Translations under genes and position numbers: made by a program
Shown here: positions 48,201-54,247 of the stretch, one piece after another
Layout: each line of letters begins with the position of its first letter
How positions within the stretch are numbered: position 1 is the stretch's first letter
Assembly: GCA_965230615.1 (NCBI GenBank)
Contig: OZ246012.1
Location: forward strand, 558,001-622,000
Length of the DNA: 64,000 nt
From: G965230615 sp965230615
GTDB lineage: Bacteria > Pseudomonadota > Gammaproteobacteria > HTCC5015
Direction: 5' to 3'
The notes under the pieces: generated by a model
The model's input: only the letters and a program-made list of their open reading frames with translations
What the model was told of the DNA's origin: nothing
Database searches by the model: none

Positions 48201-51200
48201 ATGGCAGCACAGCAACCATTGAAGCTTTAACAGCACAACACAATAGCGGTGCAGCTATAACGTTGCGTAATGCAGCCAGTTTGACCGCTGCAGACTTCTT
48301 GCTGCAGTTTAATGATGTCGGTGTCGCGGTTGAGAGCAATGCACAGTTAACGCTGGCTAACTCGGTTGTGAAGAATAATGCGATTAATGCGCAGTCTGAT
48401 AATAGTGTCACGCCGAACCTGCAAAGCAACTGGTGGGGCGTATTAACTGAAGCTGAAGTTCAGGCAACGACCAGTGGCTCTGTTGATATTCAAAATTTCT
48501 TAAGCAGTGAGCCAGTATTAAGTCCAGCTGTTGGCATTTTGGATGATGATTTGCAGGTTATCGAACAGACGATCACCTTGCGCCTGCCTGGACGTAATGC
48601 GGCAGAGATGCGCTTTAGTGAAGACTCAAGCTTTAGCAATGTGTTCTTTGATGCTTGGCAGCCTGAAGCTGCTTTTACACTATCAGCGAATGGTGGCGAG
48701 AAAACAATTTTTGCGCAATACCGCAGTATAACGGGTGAAGTATCGGAAACAGTCAGTGTTACGCTGAATCTGATCACCGAAGGCCCAAGTATTAGCGGTT
48801 TCAATATCACTGATGGTCAAGTATTAGGGCGTCCTATTACTATTGCAGCACAAGCCACATCAGTGCTGGGCATTGCTGAGCTTGCTTTCTTGATGGACGA
48901 TGTTGTGATCCAAACGGTGAGTGGTAATGCATTAGAGTTCCGCTGGGATATACGCAATATTGCCGATGGGCTACGCCGCTTAAGTATTAGTGCGACAGAT
49001 AATGCCGGTAATATCAGCAGTCTTGCACGTAATGTACAAATTCAAGTTGCACCACCGGCTGCGCCGGTCATTACCTCGCCAAGCAATGGCAGCGTGTTTG
49101 GCAGTGAAACAGACATTACTGTGCAGGGTACAGCAGAGCCAGGTATCGGTGTTAGTGTACGCCGTAATGGGTTTGTTGTCGGCACACCTGTCGCTGATGA
49201 CAGTGGTCAGTTTAGTATTGCTGGCGTGACCATTGAAGAAGGTGATTCTGCTATTCAGGCTACTGCTGTCGATACCATTGGTGTGAGTGCGCAATCTAAT
49301 ACCGTCACCGTGACAGTTGATACAGGCGCACCTGAAACAGTAACGCTTAGTGCGCTACCAAGGCCACAAGGAGCGGGTATTGATTTTGTCTGGCGTAACC
49401 CGCTTGTTGGTGAAGTGCCAGAGGTTGTCAGGTTGTATCGTGCGTTAACGCCAATTACCACAACTGCAGGTGCCACTTTACTGGTTGAGCAAGCTGAAGA
49501 CGATTACTTTGATCGCCCGACGGCTGATGGTACTTACTATTATGTTGCTGTTGGTGTTGATAGTGCAGGTAATGTTAGTGCACTCTCCAATATGATTGTT
49601 TACGAGCATGACCGGACAGCGCCACAGCTGGAGATTGCCTTTGATCAGTCCTCACCAGTTGGTCCTGGTCAGTTGCAAGTAACGATTACTGCTAACGAAG
49701 CCTTGCAAGATATTCCAAGTCTGAGCTTTAAAACAGGTGCGAGCAATATACCGAATGCCTTGATCCTTGTAGCCAGTGCTGAGAACGAGTATCAAGGTAC
49801 GATTGATATTGACGCTGCCTTTGCATCAGGAGCTGTACAATTCACAGCGAGTGCAATTGATGTTGCTGGTAACCGATTCAATGGCTCACCACAAGGCGAT
49901 GCCTTAATATTGGATACACAAGGGCCAGTGGCGGCAATACACGTTGTGCAAGCAGCACCGATTCAGAACCAAAATACGGTTGATGTTAATCTCAACTTAA
50001 CTTTGGATGAGCCTGCCAGAGTCGGCAGTCTACCAGTGTTGCAGTTCACGCCGCCTGAAGGTGGTGCAATTACTGTGTCATTGTTAGGCGAAGGCACTGA
50101 CTGGACAGGCTTATTAAGACTCGATAGTTCAGCAGGCAGTGGTTTCGGTCAGTTTACCATTAGTGTTGAAGATGCTTTTGGTAATGTCGGTGACACTATT
50201 AGCAGTGGTGCCTCATTAGAGTTGTTTAATACTGATACACCAACACCACCAGCTGTACCGGCCACGCCAACAGTACAAGCGCTGCCAGCTGGTCAGGTAG
50301 CATTGGATTGGGCTGCCGTTGAACTGGCAGAGACATACAATATATACCGTGATAGTGGTGATTGTAGCGCCGAGCCTGTGCAGTTAATCGCTGAAGGTAT
50401 TACAGACATTAACTTTAATGATTTGCCAGCCACTGACGGACAGTATTGTTATGCAATCTCTTCTGAGCGGCGTGATGCGGAGAGTGCGCTATCAACAGCT
50501 GTTACAGTGATTGCTGACCGGGTAGCACCAGGTATACCGCAAAACTTCAGTGTTAACTTAGGTAACCAAGGCGTAATTCTGGAGTGGTTAGCGCCAGCGG
50601 GTGAAGAGCCTAGTCAATACAGCGTGCAACGTAATAATGCCGTTTTCCGTAACCTCAATGGCGGTGAGGCGAATTATCAGGTTACCGATCAACCAGGTAT
50701 TGGTGGTAGCTTTTTATATAGCGTGATTGCACGGGATGCTGCGGGTAACGAATCAGTCACTGCTGATATCAACTTGGATCTATTGGTTGGTGCGGTTAGC
50801 GATTTACAAGTGATTGTCGGTCATAATGAGACACCAGTATTAACATGGACTAATAATGATCCTAATGTTGTTGCTTATGATGTCTATAAGGGTGACGTTA
50901 AGCTAACACCAGCACCTATTACGGTGCTTGAGTTCCAGGATGTTAATTATGCGGGTAACTCACGGGTAACTTATGGTGTCGTTGCACTAGATAGCAGCAG
51001 CCAAGAAAGCCCAATACGTCAGGTCGATGTATATCCTGTGACGCTCAATGCGCAAGCTAATTTAGATAGCCAGGGCGTAGAGCGTGCTTTATTAGCAAAT
51101 TACTTCAGTGTTTTTGATATTGAGATTCAAAATCGGGAGAGTACGCAAACACTGAATATCGCTAGCTTAGATGTTCGCATGAGTGTGAATGCTGAAGATA

Positions 51201-54200
51201 GCTTCACCGATAGCGTTAACTTGAATCAAGTTATTGCGCCAGCGGCAAGTATCCAAGAGCAGGTAACTATCCCGATTGGCAATACAGTGAATAACCACTT
51301 ATTGCATATGACGGCTATACAAACCGATATCAGTGGTAATGAAGTGCATTATCAACGCTCATTACCATTTGATGATGTTGTATTATCAGAAGATATGGCA
51401 ACGGTTAGCTTGGGTGATGTACCGCTAGCAGGTGGGTTCACCACAGCGACAGTGTGCTTAACCAACCATGGTTATGCTGCTATAGATATTCTGGCTGCCA
51501 GAGAGTTTGGTCGGGCAGCAGGTGATATTTATGTGTCGATTATCGATGGTCAAGGCTTAGAGATTTCCCGCGGTGAGTTTATTGGCTTGCCAGCAGGTTC
51601 TATACCGCGCTCTAATGGCGATATCATTAAGACACTCGCACCGCAGGAAACAGTCTGTGTTGATATATCTGTACTCGTACCGGGCGGCTTAACAGAAGGG
51701 ACTGAACTTACATTTACCGGTATCGTCGAGCAAGTCAGTAACGGTGACTTATCTGCGGGTACCGGTGGCTTAATCAGCGGTGGTACTCAATCAGGTATTA
51801 CGCTATCACCTTACTTTGGTATCGCTCAGGTAGCTGCCGATACTTTTGCTAATGATGAAGGTGTGACGGTTACCGGGCAAATACTCAATCGCGATACAAA
51901 CCAGCCAGAAGCCAATGCACCGTTTAAACTGGGCTTTGAGGTGAAGGGTTATAAGTTCTTTGTTGATCTGGTCGCTGATGCTGAAGGTAACTTTAGCTAT
52001 GAATACTTACCAATACCGGGTTTAAGTGGTGAGTTCTTAGTGTGGGCTGCGCATCCAAGTGTATTTGATACGCTCAACCAGGATAGCTTTAGCTTCTTCC
52101 GCATGTATGCATCGCCAGATAATGGACAGATTCGTTCATCGCAGGCAGACAGTATTGATTTTAATATTGAGCTAATTAACCCGAATGAAATTGATATTAA
52201 CTCACTGAGTCTCGACTTCAGAGCGTTCACAGTAGATGGTGAAGGTAATGAGATTGATGAGCCACGTTTACAAGGTGAGCTGATCATTCCAAATGATTGG
52301 CGTATTGATGCTGACGGGCAAGCCAGAATAACCTTGCGTTTATCGGCCGACTTGGATGCACCTAATAACTCGACGGTTGAGTACACGCTGCGTTCAGCAG
52401 AAGGTGCCGCTGCTGTGTTTACAGCCTCTGTTAACCTCTCTGATGCAGTGCCGGCACTGCGCATGACATCGCCAAGAGATGGTTTTGTTAATATCAGTTT
52501 GGATAGAGGCAGTACGAGAGTCGTACCCGTCACTGTTAAGAATACCGGTCTGCGTTCGTTGGAAGATGCTGTGTTAAGTCTGCCGCCGAACCTTAGCTGG
52601 ATAACCGCTAACCTGCCGCTGAATGAGGAAGGTAATGCTAATTTAGGCGATATTGAAGTTGGCGAAGAGTTTACCTTTGATGTGTTGATCAGCCCGCCAG
52701 CCGATATTGAGTTTGGTTTCCAAAATGACTCCTTTACGGTAACGGGTTCAAACTCCAGTCAGACAACGAATCTGAATATCTTTGCATTGATTACCTCAGC
52801 AGAAGAAGGTGATGTGCAATTTAATGTGTTTAATATTCTTGGGCGCACAGTTGAAAATGCGAGTGTGCGCTTAAGCAATGACACCTTGCAGCGCCGACTC
52901 GATACTGTCAGAACTGATGCCAATGGCCAGGTTATTATTGAAGATCTCAACCTGGGACAATGGAACTATCAGGTGAGTGCCGCAGGGCATCATACAGCTA
53001 GCGGTGTTATCGAGATTCAAGCTGATCAACTGATTGAAGAAACAGTTGAGCTGAATAAGAGTCTGGTAACTGTTAACTTCAATGTAGTGCCTGTGCCTTT
53101 TGAAGACCGCTACGAGGTTGTGATTGAGCAAACCTTCGAGACACGTGTACCTGTACCGCTGTTGGTGGTAGATCCACCGTTTATTGAGTTTGATAATGTG
53201 CTACCAGGCTTTGAAGTGATTGTGCCTGTTAAAGTATCTAACTTTGGACTCAAAGCATTAGATGATGTAACGCTATCATCACAAGACACAGGTGTTGCGG
53301 CATTAATTCCAATGATCAGTTATATACCTAGGTTAAATGCACAAGAAACTGTCGAAGTGCCTTATAGAATTATCTACCGAGGTGAGTCTGCACAACTGCC
53401 AGGAGCATCTCTGGTTTGTGGTGTAGGGCCTAATCTTGCCGATTTCTTGGCAGGTTTAAACTCAATCATTAAAGGTAGTTCGTCTTCTGCATTTTCACAG
53501 CAGGAGTTGAATGCTTTGGCTAATATAGCAGTCGCTTTGACAGCCGTACCAACCATATTAAGTTGTTCAGGTGTTACACCAGGGCCTACCGCTGCAGGTT
53601 GCCTTGGCACTATTTTATTGCTTACCCAAGATTGCGGTGTAGATATCGGTGGGCCATCACAAAGTAACTCTCAATCGAGCGGGCCTTATACAAACTATCA
53701 ACCAGGTAACGGTAATGGTAATACCGGTTGTTTTGTTGAAGGCACACCAATCCTGATGGCCGACGGTAGCCGTAAGCCAATTGAGAAAATTGCGTTACGT
53801 GATGAAGTGTTAACGTTTAATAATACGCAAGGTGCTGTGACTCGGGTTTATAAACGCGAAACTGATCATTTGCGTGAGTTGCGTTACCGCAATGTTAAAA
53901 CAGGACAGCTCTACCGGGTTGAAACCACCGATGAGCATCATTTCTGGCTGCAAAACCGAGAAAACTGGGTGTTTGCTGGCGAGTTAAAAGTGGGCGATGT
54001 TCTCGCACTGCCGGATGGTCAGTTTGCACGTATTGAGCTGACCGAACGGCGAGCGATTGATACGGTGGTGTATAACTTTGATGTTGAAGACTATCAGTCT
54101 TACTATGCGAATGACGCCTTAGTGTATCAACAGTGTGGTATGGAAACTGATCAGACAGTAACTGAACAACTACAATCATGGCAAAAGACGCAATGGCAGG

Positions 54201-54247
54201 AAAATCCTTTCTTAAAGGCCGCTCCTCAACAAGGAGCAAGTAAATGA
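33284..54247 (+). CDS. Giant (~7,000-residue) secreted beta-helix / Ig / FN3 protein with C-terminal Hint domain
   Basis: The preferred start is ATG 33284 (GAAGGG ribosome-binding site; signal ending SVNA), although the frame opens at 33218. Numbering below is from 33218. The layout is four rounds of parallel beta-helix, a CBM-like beta domain, Ig-like and FN3 modules: helices at about 33360-34950, 36360-38740, 40140-42500 and 43905-45460. Three Big-like repeats (45920-46930), FN3 modules, a short fifth beta-helix (47880-48510), more Ig/FN3 modules, CARDB- and CnaB-like modules (51050-53060) and a Gly/Asn/Ser linker follow. Residues 6838-6972 form a Hint domain, then a 37-residue tail. Helix coils end in motifs like DNWWGAADGPAGDGPGSGD. 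It is probably a surface adhesin or fibre; no RTX, LPXTG or autotransporter signal is visible. Its stop overlaps the next start (ATGA). Confidence 0.9.
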   Translation: MENICRLPVVLFFLLSGSFFTSVNAQVVTHSGAISQNTVWESTDVHLVTGDVTVNAGVTLTIEPGAIVKFNTNRRLVISGVLSAVGTLIEPIIFTSYRDDTAGGDTNNDGPSTAAQGDWYYLQFTNTVTDSLTRLEFVDIRYGGGQNNNFGSILISDASPTITNSRISDSERYGIYIAGGGSSPLIDTVFIDRTGWSGIANFTGSTAVLRNNSIREAATGIYVDNANPRIDGNTITHNRDWGIDYRFNNNSTLVITNNTITHNRLAVRLPVSAVPNPADGNTLVPNQRNGVWIRGGNLSRDLQFERAVDADSGAELNTYHINGTLSLLSGATLTIDPGVIVKFATSSAMSISGNLQAVGTAENKIAFTSDRDDRIGGDFNSNGTATVPNGGNWHGITFNNAADDNSRIAHATVRYGGSNGSGNIYASQANVSIENTVVSHSSTHGIRVVAASPTLTGNEIYANRWDGISPQSSGTPVITNNRIYANMSDGIHVTANANAVVTDNEIFGNAGQGLFNQSSATVQAPDNWWGAADGPAGDGPGSGDAISGNIDISGLLGDSFQTSGTQFSYINAGPNITRGTLPGAVVVQGEDTEQWGTAASTRLLFDVNRVILDYLGLDASEQYDVILTYYNPDDTTAAGGTIQRLADAAEASIHDSVLIPRSIPTAFKFQLPQSAYSDGNLRLNFIRENGLRASVAQAWIIERNSSDTAAASSSISSPANGAQLTGGQVEIQGSASDSESGVALVEVGIDDGNGIVWRPVSQLRSDGGWSYLWNLPADGNYQLYSRAVDAIGNIESATVATNVVVNQNLPEAISQLVAFDTPQDGGGSINIQWTLSADDGANAADVSSYEIERREVGEDSFANVGSVAAGAASFIDSSVVSGTEYEYQIITIDLAGNRTASDVFGPVIAIDNNLPDTTAPEEVTDLTATAGNGLVLLSWTAGVDTAQDQVDQLLDISIDGGASWGSNAPDYNDGNVISLGMAATNYLVNNLVNDTAYRFRLRTVDGASPANISAGVITDAITPSTTAFTTVSGTLSSDTVWQTGVYFVSGNLTINSGVTLDIRPGVIVKFGSRRQMTVNGRLLANGVTFTAWTDDSVGGDNNGDGASVGTAGYWRYIQFNNSAASRLLNSTVRYGGDATAQIYTTSGTSDLQLIGNTIAFSGTRGIHFDHTTTTLLQNNTIVDNATEGVYIDNQGGRPIITGNTFSRNNNGIRAGRNGPLSIEDNIISDNNNYGIFYDNTYSLPPIRGNTISGNNVAMRIPFSGLPNPDDNNTFANNTHNVIEVRGNTRTEDLTLSATGINVYYVVDGAPIVATGVSMRIEPGVIMKFGVNDQLRIDGALSAIGTADEPIIFTSYRDDSAGGDTNRDGITAGVAGDWYYIQFTNAVIDFATRLEHIDVRYGGGQNNNFGNLLLSDASPTIINSRISDSERYGIYIAGGGSSPLIENVEINRTGWSGIANFSSSTALLRNNSIREAATGIYVDNANPRIDGNTITHNRDWGIDYRFNNNSTPVITNNTITHNRLAVRLPVSAVPNPADGNTLVPNQRNGVWIRGGNLSRDLQFERAVDADSGAELNTYHINGTLSLLSGATLTIDPGVIVKFATSSAMSISGNLQAVGTAENKIAFTSDRDDRIGGDFNSNGTATVPNGGNWHGITFNNAADDNSRIAHATVRYGGSNGSGNIYASQANVSIENTVVSHSSTHGIRVVAASPTLTGNEIYANRWDGISPQSSGTPVITNNRIYANMSDGIHVTANANAVVTDNEIFGNAGQGLFNQSSATVQAPDNWWGAADGPAGDGPGSGDAISGNIDISGLLGDSFQTSGTQFSYINAGPNITRGTLPGAVVVQGEDTEQWGTAASTRLLFDVNRVILDYLGLDASEQYDVILTYYNPDDTTAAGGTIQRLADAAEASIHDSVLIPRSIPTAFKFQLPQSAYSDGNLRLNFIRENGLRASVAQAWIIERNSSDTAAASSSISSPANGAQLTGGQVEIQGSASDSESGVALVEVGIDDGNGIVWRPVSQLRSDGGWSYLWNLPADGNYQLYSRAVDSVGNIGLATTALSVIVNQTAPAAVTDPVAFDTPQDDGNSITLSWRLSIDDGANSNDVANYEILRRPLAGNAFISAGIVAANTNSLLDNAVSTGIEYEYQVITIDLAGNRTASDVFGPVIAIDNNLPDTTAPEEVTDLTATAGNGLVLLSWTAGVDTAQDQVDQLLDISIDGGASWGSNAPDYNDGNVISLGMAATNYLVNNLVNDTAYRFRLRTVDGASPANISAGVITDAITPSTTAFTTVSGTLSSDTVWQTGVYFVSGNLTINSGVTLDIRPGVIVKFGSRRQMTVNGRLLANGVTFTAWTDDSVGGDNNGDGASVGTAGYWRYIQFNNSAASRLLNSTVRYGGDATAQIYTTSGTSDLQLIGNTIAFSGTRGIHFDHTTTTLLQNNTIVDNATEGVYIDNQGGRPIITGNTFSRNNNGIRAGRNGPLSIEDNIISDNNNYGIFYDNTYSLPPIRGNTISGNNVAMRIPFSGLPNPDDNNTFANNTHNVIEVRGNTRTEDLTLSATGINVYYVVDGAPIVATGVSMRIEPGVIMKFGVNDQLRIDGALSAIGTADEPIIFTSYRDDSAGGDTNRDGITAGVAGDWYYIQFTNAVIDFATRLEHIDVRYGGGQNNNFGNLLLSDASPTIINSRISDSERYGIYIAGGGSSPLIENVEINRTGWSGIANFSSSTALLRNNSIREAATGIYVDNANPRIDGNTITHNRDWGIDYRFNNNSTPVITNNTITHNRLAVRLPVSAVPNPADGNTLVPNQRNGVWIRGGNLSRDLQFERAVDADSGAELNTYHINGTLSLLSGATLTIDPGVIVKFATSSAMSISGNLQAVGTAENKIAFTSDRDDRIGGDFNSNGTATVPNGGNWHGITFNNAADDNSRIAHATVRYGGSNGSGNIYTNQANITVESTVVSHSSTHGIRSVNASPNLTGNEVYANRWDGISPQSSGTANISNSRIYGNLSDGVHITPNANANINANEIFGNAGFGINNTSSNTVQAQDNWWGAVDGPAGDGPGSGDGIVGNVDISGLLGDDIRTDGSEFSFFNAGGIEHRNFGLVVPQVSGTASTELGTAVFQSFLEESETQQISVEYTGLSVNANYRLLVTYLEPSNEDSIQEIITESGIRLQPAVSLPGTTPLIYEFVVPKDAIESSNLRFNINATQGFRAKVSGLFLVQDTLTDNVPPVIDITAPADNSSVGAGNITIQGNVSDDASDIVELSILITPASADTIALPVTSVNSAGNWSLNWQPAASGDYSISARVIDSNGNVTELSNPVNIRVDQDTPAAVNNLAAISASSRVRVLWDLSEDDQAGDQDVIQYRVLRSTSPVADFTQVGQLNAGSTQFDDNSSLPDTDYFYQVATVDQAGNSTLSNAVGPVSLSADVDTLAPEDVTNLSVALTQSGGANSSALLRWTPSANTEGDLSDQRLYISTDGGTTFGNNAPSYNNGGFISLGRTARSTQISQLNIGSDYRFRLTVVDEVPNESAGVAVDASPTGAATEVAQLSGTISEDMHLNAGVFRINNNLTVASGVTLSLDPGVIFKFNSGRQLTVNGRLLADGVVFTAWTDDEFGGDSNGDGASAGTPGYWRYIIFSNSVDSRLDGNTIRFAGNNTASVFVGSGTSNLAIVNNTIVQSGTRGIYHDTNNASTLIEDNSITDNVNEGVYVQSGRPLIIGNTFSRNSHGIRARFNAPTRIENNIITDNTGYGIFFDNTYSMPPIRGNTITGNNIAARLPFNSLPNAEDNNVLAPNNFNTLEYRSNIRTTSLSLPASLVYYQVTSGAAVMATNTVLTVEAGTVWKFVPGAELNISGAMIAEGELQNKIIFTSSRDDSQAGDTNRDGDATVAVNGNWNGIDFFDSLLEEQSVLNHVQIRYAGNADSAALYIRQADITVENSEIANSASNGIRIDRASPTITGSRIWGNRGDGIHIEFGSSNPTITFNRISTNASSGVRLRNSARATLTNNQIFLNRGFGVRNDTSSVVIDASQSWWGDLDSSGPLNADSNPSGAGSEVSNGVTFEPFIIDAPIEYGYVNFNATAVTSTGSIAEPVLVQGTLSNEWSASSQNPDRTMAWNADRIIVDYTGLDPAKRYKVRSSYFNGDAAAVFQSLTDGNGNEIHPSQLMPTGTPVQYEFSIPQAFYSTGDIRLEFVHDNPTTSVRAAIPEIWLLEDIPELTPPLFESVAFNDIDGDGAYSLGDELYFHFSEAMNTAQIQTGTTDANTRLASDTGAIYGNVNQTRWSADEFTVIVTLTEGFSVTGVEFVTPSGLSDLFGNAAIGTQALSTQDTVAPALIGLEWLDNDADVVLSVGDQYRFIFNEAMDSSVITNNSIDANAQLRPEGGLRYGNINAVAWDTDTRAVTITITEGFSIAGDERVIPSGFITDIAGNSVTGSVNLLGRDSTPPLFTGVAFDDADGSGTVTLGDSYHFTFNEPMRRAALSDRTTEGNLNLIPGDNRRWGNINRLSWNADATRVSVEITSGFTVNGSELVAPSAFLTDEADNTVANSIQLTLIDTVAPGIERVQPNFISPVSATDGYRITVQFDSSMDISVRPQITLSSTATEQPVVPAEGEWLTSFYPNDTYVTAAITLTQGMDGQLTAGVSDAQDWTGNVMLAVANAFTATLDATAPAHPAVNLAAQSCSSATLDWQGFSANSDVAGFQVYRSSTGEFTQINGSSFIRLLDPQARSVEVTDLALNTQYHLAIAAMDGVGNFIPDIVSLPVLIAEQIPAPVNFTASAGLTSDQVVLDWSGYDSSPFCGFAGYHVYLETSDFTQVDALTPVATLAADASSTTLSGLDRTQTYYLAVVGFNSSDGLNNNVVTTEWSDPFTGTIAVDTVIGAGDEKQINIDQAIVVTNGATLTVAAGTTLRFAPGTSIDVSQGTLLIEGTVFDPVHLTSAQNIDGSTPNAGDWNAIVLGPLSTGSILQHAVIEYGQGLVLDGSTATIEALTAQHNSGAAITLRNAASLTAADFLLQFNDVGVAVESNAQLTLANSVVKNNAINAQSDNSVTPNLQSNWWGVLTEAEVQATTSGSVDIQNFLSSEPVLSPAVGILDDDLQVIEQTITLRLPGRNAAEMRFSEDSSFSNVFFDAWQPEAAFTLSANGGEKTIFAQYRSITGEVSETVSVTLNLITEGPSISGFNITDGQVLGRPITIAAQATSVLGIAELAFLMDDVVIQTVSGNALEFRWDIRNIADGLRRLSISATDNAGNISSLARNVQIQVAPPAAPVITSPSNGSVFGSETDITVQGTAEPGIGVSVRRNGFVVGTPVADDSGQFSIAGVTIEEGDSAIQATAVDTIGVSAQSNTVTVTVDTGAPETVTLSALPRPQGAGIDFVWRNPLVGEVPEVVRLYRALTPITTTAGATLLVEQAEDDYFDRPTADGTYYYVAVGVDSAGNVSALSNMIVYEHDRTAPQLEIAFDQSSPVGPGQLQVTITANEALQDIPSLSFKTGASNIPNALILVASAENEYQGTIDIDAAFASGAVQFTASAIDVAGNRFNGSPQGDALILDTQGPVAAIHVVQAAPIQNQNTVDVNLNLTLDEPARVGSLPVLQFTPPEGGAITVSLLGEGTDWTGLLRLDSSAGSGFGQFTISVEDAFGNVGDTISSGASLELFNTDTPTPPAVPATPTVQALPAGQVALDWAAVELAETYNIYRDSGDCSAEPVQLIAEGITDINFNDLPATDGQYCYAISSERRDAESALSTAVTVIADRVAPGIPQNFSVNLGNQGVILEWLAPAGEEPSQYSVQRNNAVFRNLNGGEANYQVTDQPGIGGSFLYSVIARDAAGNESVTADINLDLLVGAVSDLQVIVGHNETPVLTWTNNDPNVVAYDVYKGDVKLTPAPITVLEFQDVNYAGNSRVTYGVVALDSSSQESPIRQVDVYPVTLNAQANLDSQGVERALLANYFSVFDIEIQNRESTQTLNIASLDVRMSVNAEDSFTDSVNLNQVIAPAASIQEQVTIPIGNTVNNHLLHMTAIQTDISGNEVHYQRSLPFDDVVLSEDMATVSLGDVPLAGGFTTATVCLTNHGYAAIDILAAREFGRAAGDIYVSIIDGQGLEISRGEFIGLPAGSIPRSNGDIIKTLAPQETVCVDISVLVPGGLTEGTELTFTGIVEQVSNGDLSAGTGGLISGGTQSGITLSPYFGIAQVAADTFANDEGVTVTGQILNRDTNQPEANAPFKLGFEVKGYKFFVDLVADAEGNFSYEYLPIPGLSGEFLVWAAHPSVFDTLNQDSFSFFRMYASPDNGQIRSSQADSIDFNIELINPNEIDINSLSLDFRAFTVDGEGNEIDEPRLQGELIIPNDWRIDADGQARITLRLSADLDAPNNSTVEYTLRSAEGAAAVFTASVNLSDAVPALRMTSPRDGFVNISLDRGSTRVVPVTVKNTGLRSLEDAVLSLPPNLSWITANLPLNEEGNANLGDIEVGEEFTFDVLISPPADIEFGFQNDSFTVTGSNSSQTTNLNIFALITSAEEGDVQFNVFNILGRTVENASVRLSNDTLQRRLDTVRTDANGQVIIEDLNLGQWNYQVSAAGHHTASGVIEIQADQLIEETVELNKSLVTVNFNVVPVPFEDRYEVVIEQTFETRVPVPLLVVDPPFIEFDNVLPGFEVIVPVKVSNFGLKALDDVTLSSQDTGVAALIPMISYIPRLNAQETVEVPYRIIYRGESAQLPGASLVCGVGPNLADFLAGLNSIIKGSSSSAFSQQELNALANIAVALTAVPTILSCSGVTPGPTAAGCLGTILLLTQDCGVDIGGPSQSNSQSSGPYTNYQPGNGNGNTGCFVEGTPILMADGSRKPIEKIALRDEVLTFNNTQGAVTRVYKRETDHLRELRYRNVKTGQLYRVETTDEHHFWLQNRENWVFAGELKVGDVLALPDGQFARIELTERRAIDTVVYNFDVEDYQSYYANDALVYQQCGMETDQTVTEQLQSWQKTQWQENPFLKAAPQQGASK
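33907..37680 (+). repeat. 3,774-bp tandem repeat, unit 1
   Basis: This is the first unit of an in-frame tandem duplication (1,258 codons) inside the giant gene. Bases 33907-35650 match unit 2 at 37681-39424 with a handful of substitutions, and 35949 onwards matches 39723 onwards. The only long mismatch is 35651-35948. Confidence 0.95.
37681..41454 (+). repeat. 3,774-bp tandem repeat, unit 2
   Basis: Unit 2 has exactly the same length as unit 1. It differs mainly in a 298-base island at 39425-39722 that encodes an FN3 module of the same length but different sequence. Its start agrees with the truncated third unit better than with unit 1. Confidence 0.95.
41455..42106 (+). repeat. 3,774-bp tandem repeat, truncated unit 3
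   Basis: A partial third copy, matching unit 2 until 42106, after which the sequence drifts to a related but diverged beta-helix. It marks the right edge of the duplication. Confidence 0.9.
53729..54133 (+). other. C-terminal Hint (hedgehog/intein-type) domain of the giant protein
   Basis: The encoded 135 residues (6838-6972) begin with a nucleophile-position Cys in CFVEGTPILMADGS, a classical intein block A. They continue with KIALRDEVLTF, have the block B-like TTDEHHFW (Thr and His), then GELKVGDVLALPDG, and close with VVYNFDVEDYQSYYAND and LVYQQ. The next residue is Cys6973. Normal splicing domains end His-Asn before the +1 Cys/Ser/Thr; here the last two residues are Gln-Gln. Size and motifs fit a bacterial intein-like or Hint autoprocessing domain with no endonuclease insert. 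Activity (N-terminal cleavage, splicing, or transfer) cannot be told from the sequence. Confidence 0.85.

Noticed and set aside
54134..54247. Polymorphic-toxin domain after the Hint domain
   Set aside because: Only 37 polar residues follow, too short for a toxin domain, and no immunity-type gene follows.
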